Source of the DNA: Chitinophagaceae bacterium | GTDB taxonomy: Bacteria > Bacteroidota > Bacteroidia > Chitinophagales > Chitinophagaceae | Assembly (NCBI GenBank): GCA_021151685.1 | Contig: JAGKWS010000081.1 | Coordinates: forward strand, 1 to 19,063 | Length of the DNA stretch: 19,063 nt | Reading direction: 5' to 3' | Shown here: one piece after another, positions 1 to 9,135 of the stretch | Position numbering within the stretch: the stretch's first letter is position 1 | Layout of the letters: each line of letters opens with the position of its first letter | Translations under genes and position numbers: made by a program | The notes under the pieces: generated by a model | The model's input: the letters and a program-made list of their open reading frames with translations, nothing else | The model's database searches: none | What the model was told of the DNA's origin: nothing

Positions 1-1
1 A

Positions 2-1084
2 TATGATAATTTAATATCGGTAATAGAAGCCAAAGTAAAAATATTAACAGAAAATGCTGAAGATAAACGACTAAATGAGCTCAAACAAATATTAAACTAC
101 TATTTGCATAAAGAAAAGTTGGAACTTCATTTCGCAGGTATCGAGCAGTTTGTCAACGAACAAGTTTGGATAGCCAAAGCCAATAAAATGAGCTGGCCAA
201 AACGCAATGTTACAGACACAGAGAAATACCTGTCTGCCAAATTCTTCAATCAAAGGTATATTGATACATTCAATGCTGAATGCAAAAAACTTAATGGCAA
301 TTTTGGCATAGTCATAAATCATACAGGAGCTGCAGGGACTTCTTATAAACAACTGTTTATCGAGGGGTTGAACCCTGTGGCAATACTGAGTGAAGGAGAG
401 CAAAATGTTATTGGGCTTTCCGACTTTTTATCGGAAATGAAAATGTCCGAAATAAATCGCGGGATAATTTTTGATGACCCAGTCACATCTCTCGACCATG
501 AAAGACGGGAAACCATTGCTGTTCGTTTGGCAGAAGAAGCTGCTACAAAGCAAGTAATTGTATTTACACATGATATATTTTTTATGTTCTCTTTAAAATA
601 TCATGCGGAACAGAAAACAGTACCATTTAAATCAACATCACTATTTAATATTGATAAAACTGTTGGTTTGACGAGACCAAATATGCCTTGGATTGCGGCA
701 AATGTAAATGAACGTAAAGGCTACCTAAAAAATGACCTTGTGCGAATTACAAAACTTCAAAAGACGACAGACCCGGAAACATACAGAAACGAGGTAAAAA
801 CATGGTGTGGAATGTTACGGGAAGCTTGGGAACGGTGTATTGAGGAGCGGCTTTTTAAAGGTGTCATTTCAAGATTTGCCTTTGGCGTTGAAACTCAAAA
901 ACTAAAATATATAAACATATCGAAAGAGTTAATTGATGAAATAACTGCAGGTATGACAGAAACATCGAAATGGGTACATGACCAAGCAGTCGGAGTAAAT
1001 TCTCCTACGCCGCAGCCAAGTGACCTAGAAAGAATGATCAAGTCGTTTGATGAATTTATCTCGGCAAAATGTAAAGCCCAATAG
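2..1084 (+). CDS. ABC/SMC-like AAA family ATPase, C-terminal part (5' end outside window)
   Basis: The reading frame is open from the left edge to a TAG at 1082-1084, so the N-terminus with the Walker A motif is missing. A TTG at 104 is an internal codon rather than a convincing start. Visible motifs are an ABC signature LSEGEQ (nt 386-403), a Walker B with D-loop IIFDDPVTSLDH (from nt 464) and an H-loop THD (nt 566-574). This order and spacing are those of ABC-type ATPases of the AAA_13/RloC/PrrC-like and RecF/SMC-like group, where two head domains sandwich ATP and a coiled coil usually lies between Walker A and the signature. After the ATPase head come about 170 residues with no recognised motif. 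Related proteins often act in anti-phage or restriction loci, but no nuclease partner is visible here. The gene is clearly AT-richer than its neighbours (nt 541-600 are about 22% G+C), suggesting acquisition by transfer. The ATPase call is firm; the role is inferred. Confidence 0.8.
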   Translation, partial: YDNLISVIEAKVKILTENAEDKRLNELKQILNYYLHKEKLELHFAGIEQFVNEQVWIAKANKMSWPKRNVTDTEKYLSAKFFNQRYIDTFNAECKKLNGNFGIVINHTGAAGTSYKQLFIEGLNPVAILSEGEQNVIGLSDFLSEMKMSEINRGIIFDDPVTSLDHERRETIAVRLAEEAATKQVIVFTHDIFFMFSLKYHAEQKTVPFKSTSLFNIDKTVGLTRPNMPWIAANVNERKGYLKNDLVRITKLQKTTDPETYRNEVKTWCGMLREAWERCIEERLFKGVISRFAFGVETQKLKYINISKELIDEITAGMTETSKWVHDQAVGVNSPTPQPSDLERMIKSFDEFISAKCKAQ

Positions 1085-1251
1085 GCCGTGGCAGTCTCAA
1101 TTGCCGCCGTGTCTCTCGCAAAGGACTCGGGGACAATCAGGGCTGTGAAGCAAATGATGTTGCTGCCAATTGACATTTGCCACCCCAATGTATTTCTATA
1201 CTATCCCTCGTTGCAGCCCCTTCTTTTGATGTAGAAATGGGTATACCCCAC

Positions 1252-1282
1252 AAAAAAGCCCCGCTGGTAGTACCAACGGGGC
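1252..1282 (-). terminator. Rho-independent terminator after the TPR gene
   Basis: GCCCCGCTGGT (1258-1268) pairs with ACCAACGGGGC (1272-1282), with one mismatch and a 3-nt loop. Six A residues at 1252-1257 read as a T-run on the minus strand. It lies 27 nt past the stop of the TPR gene and probably ends the gyrA-TPR unit. Confidence 0.85.
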
Positions 1283-1308
1283 AGTTATAATATTCACGCT
1301 GTAAGCAA

Positions 1309-2577
1309 TTAGTCGGCCATTGCTTCTAATTTTTTCTTCATTTCAGAAGACTTGTCCAGCTTGTTCTGAATAGCGTAGATGCTCTTCAGTGCCTGTAGTG
1401 TAGACTTGTACGTAGCACGGTCTTCACCCTTCAGCGATGCCTCGTTGGCAGTCAGTGCATTGTATGCCTTCTCGAAGTGTGGCGTTGCCTTTAAAAACAA
1501 CTCATCGCGCTGTTTCTTCAATGCGTCAAACTTGTCAATATCGGCCTTGGTAGAACCTGTGATTGCGTTCATTTGGTCGTTTACGTCGGTAGCCTGGTTG
1601 AAGTACAGTACACCAAAGTTGTAGGCATAACCAGAGTTGTCGGCAGCCAATGCCACCGTCTTCATAAATGCCGCTTCCGATTTTTTGTACATCTCGGCAG
1701 CATTGGCAGGGCGTTTGCCATCTTTAGGCCCCGCCATACCCAGATAGGTAGTAGCCAGGTTGAACTGCAGATCGGCATTGTTTGGCTCCTTGGTAGCAGC
1801 ATCTTCCAAACGTTTGGTCAGCTCGTCCATTTTGCCCGCCTTTATGTAATAGTTCAGCTCGTAGTTGCGCAGGGTCACATCGGCCGGGTAGGCTTTGCGA
1901 CCCTCTTCTATCATAGCCAGCTCTTGTGCGGTGTTCTTCTCTTTGCCATAGGCATCTATCAGGCATTGATACACAGCAGGGCTTTTGCGTATGGGGTTGC
2001 TTTTTACCTTGGTAAGCAGCGGAATAGCTTCCGTCATGTTACCACCAAAATAAGCGGCATTGGCCATGGTCAGGTAGGCATCGGCCATTACTGTATCCAT
2101 AGTGCGCTGCCAGTTGGCGTTGGTTTTTTCAAAGTGTTTTCCACCGTCCATTTCGCCCACCTTTATCACTGTTTTCATCAGGTTGGCCGACTCATCGTAT
2201 TTTTTATCGTTGTATGCTTTAACACCGTCGTTGTACGACAGGAAACCACCCTGCAACAGCATTTGATCTACAGTTTGCTTTTCATAATCGGGCTTGGTTT
2301 CGGCCAGCTTCATTGCAGCTTGCAGCCCTGTGCGGTACGGATTTTCGGCCTTGTACTTATCAACCGACTGCAGTGTAAAATATATCTGTGCCTGTGCGAA
2401 AATTGTTTTGGGTTTTGCAGCAGTTTCCGGGTTGGCCATTGCTTTGTCTATTTCAGACTTAGCCTCATCATAATTTTGGCTTTTCATGGCAAGGTTGGCA
2501 CTTACCACGTACTTGTCCTGAGCAATAGCTGGTACCGAAGCAGCCGCCAGCACCGTAATCAGAATCGATTTTTTCAT
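1309..2577 (-). CDS. Secreted tetratricopeptide-repeat protein
   Basis: The 422-residue protein begins with a typical signal peptide: Lys-Lys at residues 2-3, a hydrophobic core at about 4-18, and a likely cleavage near AIAQ (17-20). The mature part is almost entirely helical, with degenerate TPR units. Recognisable pieces include NYDEAKSEIDKAM (35-47), a repeat around 165-195 with MTEAIPLL, and NNADLQFNLATTYLGMA in the second half. TPR proteins are scaffolds for protein contacts, and this one should act in the periplasm or on the outer membrane. It lies 65 nt downstream of gyrA on the same strand with no terminator between them, so co-transcription is plausible. A near-match -7 element, TACAATTG (2613-2620 on the minus strand), could give it its own promoter. 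The start is ATG at 2577, immediately before the signal peptide. The partner and exact role are unknown. Confidence 0.9.
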   Translation of the reverse strand: MKKSILITVLAAASVPAIAQDKYVVSANLAMKSQNYDEAKSEIDKAMANPETAAKPKTIFAQAQIYFTLQSVDKYKAENPYRTGLQAAMKLAETKPDYEKQTVDQMLLQGGFLSYNDGVKAYNDKKYDESANLMKTVIKVGEMDGGKHFEKTNANWQRTMDTVMADAYLTMANAAYFGGNMTEAIPLLTKVKSNPIRKSPAVYQCLIDAYGKEKNTAQELAMIEEGRKAYPADVTLRNYELNYYIKAGKMDELTKRLEDAATKEPNNADLQFNLATTYLGMAGPKDGKRPANAAEMYKKSEAAFMKTVALAADNSGYAYNFGVLYFNQATDVNDQMNAITGSTKADIDKFDALKKQRDELFLKATPHFEKAYNALTANEASLKGEDRATYKSTLQALKSIYAIQNKLDKSSEMKKKLEAMAD

Positions 2578-2642
2578 TGTTTGTTTGTTATGATTGCAAG
2601 TTGCGTTTTTTTCAATTGTATGTCTTACATAAGGACGTTAAA

Positions 2643-5339
<2,697 letters not shown>

Positions 5340-5363
5340 GTCGTATAATAAAAATAAGAATTG

Positions 5364-5371
5364 CAAATATA
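5364..5371 (-). promoter_or_regulatory. gyrA promoter, -7 element
   Basis: On the minus strand this reads TATATTTG, an exact match to the Bacteroidota -7 consensus TAnnTTTG. It would start transcription about 18-20 nt before the gyrA ATG. No strong -33 TTG element was identified. Confidence 0.65.
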
Positions 5372-5797
5372 CTGAATTATGGCCATAAAAGCTAATGACC
5401 ACGTCCTATATAATACGTTAAAGCGATAGATGTGAGCCGCATGTGGATACTGTACTTTTACCATCAGCGCAGTGTATTTTCACAAACAACGTATGGGCCT
5501 TTGCAGCCACCACGTCGGCAATATTCTTCGCGCCCCTCTTGCCCCCTTAGGAAGAACTCAATACAAAGCACACTATGCTACGCCATTATTTTTCATATTT
5601 TCAAGAAATAAAAAATGCGAATAATATGCCTGTTTAACGACTTTGTATAACGCAGAAACAAATGGAAAAGAACAAACAGAATGGTGTACTTTATAGAGAC
5701 ATTCACCCTTAGAGCCCATCGTGGTTAAGAAACATTCCACTTGCATGTATTAATGCCAAAATGGTATTGTACCGAAGAAATAACACTAAAATGACAT
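5372..5797. other. Divergent intergenic region between gyrA and the helicase gene
   Basis: No supported gene lies in this stretch. The short open frames on both strands lack conserved features; the plus-strand frame starting at 5761 would also overlap the helicase promoter. Part of the region must contain upstream promoter elements for gyrA (minus). The rest is AT-rich and shows no clear RNA gene or terminator. Confidence 0.5.
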
Positions 5798-5815
5798 GGT
5801 TAAAATATTTTAACC
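5798..5815. promoter_or_regulatory. 18-bp perfect palindrome upstream of the helicase promoter
   Basis: GGTTAAAATATTTTAACC is a perfect palindrome centred about 36 nt before the end of the helicase -7 element, followed by a run of six T. It overlaps the region where the -33 element should lie, so it may be an operator. A terminator reading (7-bp stem, ATAT loop, T-run) is possible, but no plus-strand gene lies upstream to need one. Confidence 0.4.
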
Positions 5816-5835
5816 TTTTTTACCATATTGTTTCG

Positions 5836-5843
5836 TACATTTG
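5836..5843 (+). promoter_or_regulatory. Helicase gene promoter, -7 element
   Basis: TACATTTG matches the Bacteroidota -7 consensus TAnnTTTG exactly. It lies 47 nt before the ATG at 5891. This rules against the in-frame TTG at 5828 as the start codon, because that codon would precede the transcript start. Confidence 0.65.
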
Positions 5844-5890
5844 CGACCGCATTCCACAATGGAAAGCATTTTTACACAAAAGTTCTTTTA

Positions 5891-7645
5891 ATGATTTCAT
5901 TTTCATCATTCTCCCTTCGGGAAGAATTGACGCAGGCTATTTCTGACCTTGGCTTCGAGACACCTACTCCTATCCAACAAAAAGTTATTCCAACTCTCTT
6001 ATCTGATCCCCAGGACATAATAGGGCTTGCTCAAACAGGAACCGGCAAAACTGCCGCATTCGGGTTGCCCGCACTTCATCACATAGACGTATCTGTAAAA
6101 CATGTACAATGTCTGGTGCTTAGTCCTACCCGCGAACTCTGTATGCAGATACAGGAAGAATTGGGCAAATATGGTGCTTGTATGCGCGGGCTGCGCATAA
6201 CGGCTGTGTATGGTGGCGTGTCTATAGGCGGCCAAATACGCGATTTGAAGGCCAATCCACAAGTGGTAGTAGCTACTCCCGGCCGGCTGATAGACCTGCT
6301 GGAACGTAAGGCAATAGACCTGTCGGATGTACGTTGCGTGGTGCTTGACGAGGCCGACGAAATGCTGAACATGGGCTTCAGGGAAGATATAGACCTGATA
6401 CTGAAAAACACGCCCACTCGCGAATATACATGGCTCTTTAGTGCTACCATGAGCAACGAAGTACGTGGCATAGCCAAACGCTTCATGAAAGACTGGAAAG
6501 AATTTTCGGTAGCGGCTGCCAATGCCACCAACGAGAATATAGACCACCAGTACTATGTAACACAACACCACAACCGTTTCGAGACCTTGCGCCGCCTGCT
6601 CGATTTTGCACCCGGTATCTACGGTATCATATTTACCCGTACCAAGCAAGACTGTCAGGAAATAGCCGAAAAGCTGATGAAGATGGGCTACCATGTGAGC
6701 CCACTGCATGGCGATATGGACCAGAAAATGCGCAGCAAGGTACTGGAGCGTTTCAAAAACAAAACATTACAATGCATAGTAGCTACCGATGTAGCTGCAA
6801 GGGGTATAGACGTAAACGACATTTCGCACGTTATCAACTACGAATTGCCCGATGACCCCGAGGTGTACACACACCGTAGCGGCCGTACAGCACGTGCCGG
6901 CAAAAGCGGTATCTGTATGAGCATTGTATCGCCCAAGCAAATATCTACCATCAGGCAGATAGAAAGATTGGTGAAACAGAAGTTCCACAAAAGCGACATA
7001 CCAGACGGTGCCGAAGTGGTACGTAAACGTTTGTTCTTCTATCTGGAGCAAATAGCCAATGCACAGCCCCGTGCCGACTTTGCCAAACTGTACCGCGATA
7101 GCATGATGGAACAGTTTGCCGATGTGGACAAAGACGAACTGATACGCAAGCTGATATGGCTGCAACTGAAAGACACTATAGACGTGTATCAGGATGCAGA
7201 CGACCTGAATGCTGGTTACGACAACAAGGAGAAAGGACGTAGTACTGGTCGCTTTGCCCGTCTGTTCATCAATCTGGGCGAAAAAGATGGTCTCAATGCA
7301 CAGAAACTGGTACAATTTGTGGCAGAAAGTACCGATATGGACCCTACTACCATAGAGCGTGTAACCATTCGCGAACTGAGCAGCTACTTTAATGTGCCTA
7401 CCGATGCCGCCGAGTTTATTACAGAGCATCTTGCCTCTAAGAAATTCAAGGGTCGTAAAATACGTGTAGACCAGGCAGACCCAAGTCCGGGCCGTAGCAG
7501 CGGCGGCGGTGGTGGTCGCGAATTCAATGGCAACAAGGCCCCACGTACGGGTGGTGCCCGCTTTGGTGGCGAAGGCCGTGGCTGGGGTGGCAATGAGAAC
7601 CGCGGTGGCGGTGGTGGCTACAAAGGCCGCAAGAAATTTGCATAG
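5891..7645 (+). CDS. DEAD-box ATP-dependent RNA helicase with DbpA-like RNA-binding domain
   Basis: This 584-residue RNA helicase probably remodels rRNA or mRNA structure in the cytoplasm, as DeaD/CsdA and DbpA proteins do in ribosome assembly and cold adaptation. All core motifs are present in order: Q motif TPTPIQQ (24-30), motif I AQTGTGKT (47-54), Ia PTRE (79-82), Ib TPGR (129-132), II DEAD (153-156), III SAT (184-186), IV IIFTRT (246-251), V ATDVAARGID (298-307) and VI HRSGRTAR (328-335). Residues about 453-528 resemble the DbpA/CsdA-type RRM. The tail (about 534-584) is rich in Gly, Arg and Asn in RGG-like runs, typical of non-specific RNA contact. The ATG at 5891 follows a TAnnTTTG element. 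A terminator lies just downstream, so the gene is probably monocistronic. The exact subfamily (DeaD, CshA or RhlE type) cannot be settled by eye, so no symbol is given. Confidence 0.95.
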   Translation: MISFSSFSLREELTQAISDLGFETPTPIQQKVIPTLLSDPQDIIGLAQTGTGKTAAFGLPALHHIDVSVKHVQCLVLSPTRELCMQIQEELGKYGACMRGLRITAVYGGVSIGGQIRDLKANPQVVVATPGRLIDLLERKAIDLSDVRCVVLDEADEMLNMGFREDIDLILKNTPTREYTWLFSATMSNEVRGIAKRFMKDWKEFSVAAANATNENIDHQYYVTQHHNRFETLRRLLDFAPGIYGIIFTRTKQDCQEIAEKLMKMGYHVSPLHGDMDQKMRSKVLERFKNKTLQCIVATDVAARGIDVNDISHVINYELPDDPEVYTHRSGRTARAGKSGICMSIVSPKQISTIRQIERLVKQKFHKSDIPDGAEVVRKRLFFYLEQIANAQPRADFAKLYRDSMMEQFADVDKDELIRKLIWLQLKDTIDVYQDADDLNAGYDNKEKGRSTGRFARLFINLGEKDGLNAQKLVQFVAESTDMDPTTIERVTIRELSSYFNVPTDAAEFITEHLASKKFKGRKIRVDQADPSPGRSSGGGGGREFNGNKAPRTGGARFGGEGRGWGGNENRGGGGGYKGRKKFA

Positions 7646-7667
7646 TATTTTTTTGATGACAATCTGT

Positions 7668-7706
7668 AAAAGCCGGGTACCGTAATTGGTGCCCGGTTTT
7701 TATTTT
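7668..7706 (+). terminator. Rho-independent terminator after the helicase gene
   Basis: CCGGGTACC (7673-7681) pairs with GGTGCCCGG (7688-7696), with one mismatch and a 6-nt loop. A T-rich run follows from 7697, and A residues precede the stem. Confidence 0.85.
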
Positions 7707-7796
7707 TCATGTCAATACTACACAATATGTAGGACGAATTGGTTTGTTTTATAGAAAATTGTACTATATTGACGAACAATAGAACATAAAACTACT

Positions 7797-8177
7797 ATGG
7801 CAGCAGAAAAACGCATTTTCATTGTTGACGACAACGAAATGTTATCTATGGCTCTGGAGGACTACCTGACCCGAAAGATAGACCACGAAGTAAGTACCTA
7901 CACCACTGGCGAGGAATGTATGGAAAACATAGGCGACACCCCCCATGTGGTGGTGCTGGACTACAACCTGGATGGGGACGACAAGGATGCGAAAAACGGA
8001 GCGCAGGTGCTTGCCGAGATAAAAGCACACAACCGCAACATAAAGGTAATCATGCTATCGAGCAAGGATGCCATGGGCACCCCGCTGGAGGAACTGGCAG
8101 CCGATGCCGACCACCACGTTTTCAAAACGGAAGATGCATTCGAGCAGATTGCTGTTATTGTCAATAACATGCCTTAA
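7797..8177 (+). CDS. Stand-alone response regulator receiver protein
   Basis: The 126-residue protein is a single CheY-like receiver domain with no output domain. The acidic pair D11-D12, the phospho-acceptor D55 (VVLDYNL), the switch Ser S88 and the conserved K110 are all present, so phosphorylation should be possible. The loop after D55 is longer than usual: the conserved Gly follows at 13 residues instead of the usual 8, through an acidic stretch (DGDDKDAKNG), and lacks the usual Pro. I recall similar long loops in other Bacteroidota single-domain receivers. No histidine kinase is adjacent; the nearest is about 6 kb away on the other strand with its own regulator. The ATG at 7797 follows an AT-rich region with a weak TATATTG element near 7774. 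It probably acts by protein contact, as a phosphorelay intermediate or CheY-like adaptor; its partner is unknown. Confidence 0.9.
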   Translation: MAAEKRIFIVDDNEMLSMALEDYLTRKIDHEVSTYTTGEECMENIGDTPHVVVLDYNLDGDDKDAKNGAQVLAEIKAHNRNIKVIMLSSKDAMGTPLEELAADADHHVFKTEDAFEQIAVIVNNMP

Positions 8178-8231
8178 CGGCAAACTACCCAACCAACACA
8201 TACACTTATGGGCAAAACATGCCGATTGGTG

Positions 8232-8239
8232 TACCTTTG
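8232..8239 (+). promoter_or_regulatory. truB promoter, -7 element
   Basis: TACCTTTG is an exact TAnnTTTG match ending 6 nt before the ATG at 8246. If functional, it implies a very short or absent 5' UTR on the truB message. Exact matches occur by chance several times in a window of this size, so support comes only from its position. Confidence 0.45.
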
Positions 8240-8245
8240 CGCTAC

Positions 8246-9007
8246 ATGCAAAAACAACCAACTGCTGCCGAACTGAAAAAAGGGGGTGTACTACTGGTAG
8301 ATAAGCCCTATCGGTGGACATCTTTCGATGCCATCAACCAACTAAAAATAAACCTGCGGACAAAGGTGGGCCATTGTGGTACCCTGGACCCTCTGGCAAC
8401 CGGATTGCTGATATGCTGCACAGGCGAAATGACAAAAAGCATTTCAGACTATCAGCGTTTGCCCAAGGAGTACACCGGAGTAATAACATTGGGGGCTGTA
8501 ACCGAAACATATGATCTGGAAAGCCAACCGCAAGACGAAAAGCCCTACCAGCACATTACCGAAGAAGCCATAAAAGTAGCTGCACTCAAGTTTACAGGTG
8601 ATATTATGCAAATACCACCCGGTCACTCGGCTATAAAAAAAGATGGCAAGCGCGCTTACGACCTGGCACGAGCTGGCAAAGAAGTGGTGCTGGAACCCCG
8701 TCCGGTAACCATAGGCGAGCTGGAAATAACTAAGGTGGCACTGCCCGAGGTACACTTCAGGGTAATGTGCAGCACGGGTACCTACATACGGTCTCTGGCC
8801 CACGACATAGGGCAGGAACTGGGCTGTGGTGGTTACCTGAGCGAACTACGAAGAACAAAAATCGGTAACTTCTCTGTAGAAAATGCCCTGACACCACCTC
8901 TGTGGAAGGAATACTGGATAGAATCGGGAGAGCTGCAAAAACACCCGGAAAGACGCAGAAAACAACCCGACAAAACAGGTGCTGATGATGCACAATCTGT
9001 TTCATAA
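8246..9007 (+). CDS. truB: tRNA pseudouridine(55) synthase TruB
   Basis: TruB converts U55 in the T-loop of tRNAs to pseudouridine. The product is 253 residues, near the lower end of the family range. Diagnostic features are GVLLVDKP (14-21) with WTSFD following, the catalytic motif GTLDPLATG with D48, the KEYTG motif with Y77, TETYDLES (87-94), IPPGHSAIKKDGKRAYDLAR (123-142) and STGTYIRSLAHDIG (176-189). The usual aromatic residue in the PP-x-[YF]-SA motif is His here. The C-terminal tail is charged and appears disordered; no PUA domain is seen, as expected for short TruB forms. The ATG at 8246 is preferred over the in-frame ATG at 8219, because a -7 element lies between them and the family begins close to the shorter start. 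It lies 68 nt after the receiver gene. Confidence 0.96.
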   Translation: MQKQPTAAELKKGGVLLVDKPYRWTSFDAINQLKINLRTKVGHCGTLDPLATGLLICCTGEMTKSISDYQRLPKEYTGVITLGAVTETYDLESQPQDEKPYQHITEEAIKVAALKFTGDIMQIPPGHSAIKKDGKRAYDLARAGKEVVLEPRPVTIGELEITKVALPEVHFRVMCSTGTYIRSLAHDIGQELGCGGYLSELRRTKIGNFSVENALTPPLWKEYWIESGELQKHPERRRKQPDKTGADDAQSVS

Positions 9008-9135
9008 CGATTTGTTAATCGCAAACTAAATGGGAGTTAAGAGTCGTTCCGGAATTATCTTTACTTAGGAATAATACGTAATATTGTACGGTAAAATTGC
9101 ATATGTGCATAAGGAAACCGTAAAAGTGCCAGTAT

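Noticed and set aside
5662..5712. 16-codon open frame in the gyrA-helicase intergenic region, possible leader peptide
   Set aside because: It lacks regulatory codon runs, a convincing promoter and an attenuator; a frame of this length is expected by chance.
5761..5946. 61-codon plus-strand open frame before the helicase gene
   Set aside because: It overlaps the palindrome, the -7 element and the helicase start in another frame, and has no recognisable feature.
7711..7783. GTCAATA...TATTGAC inverted repeat upstream of the receiver gene
   Set aside because: The 7-bp arms are about 60 nt apart in AT-rich DNA, so chance occurrence is likely.
9087..9122. TACGGT...ACCGTA inverted repeat upstream of the 604-residue protein gene
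   Set aside because: Only 6 bp arms with a 24-nt loop, no T-run and no supporting copy elsewhere; too weak to call.
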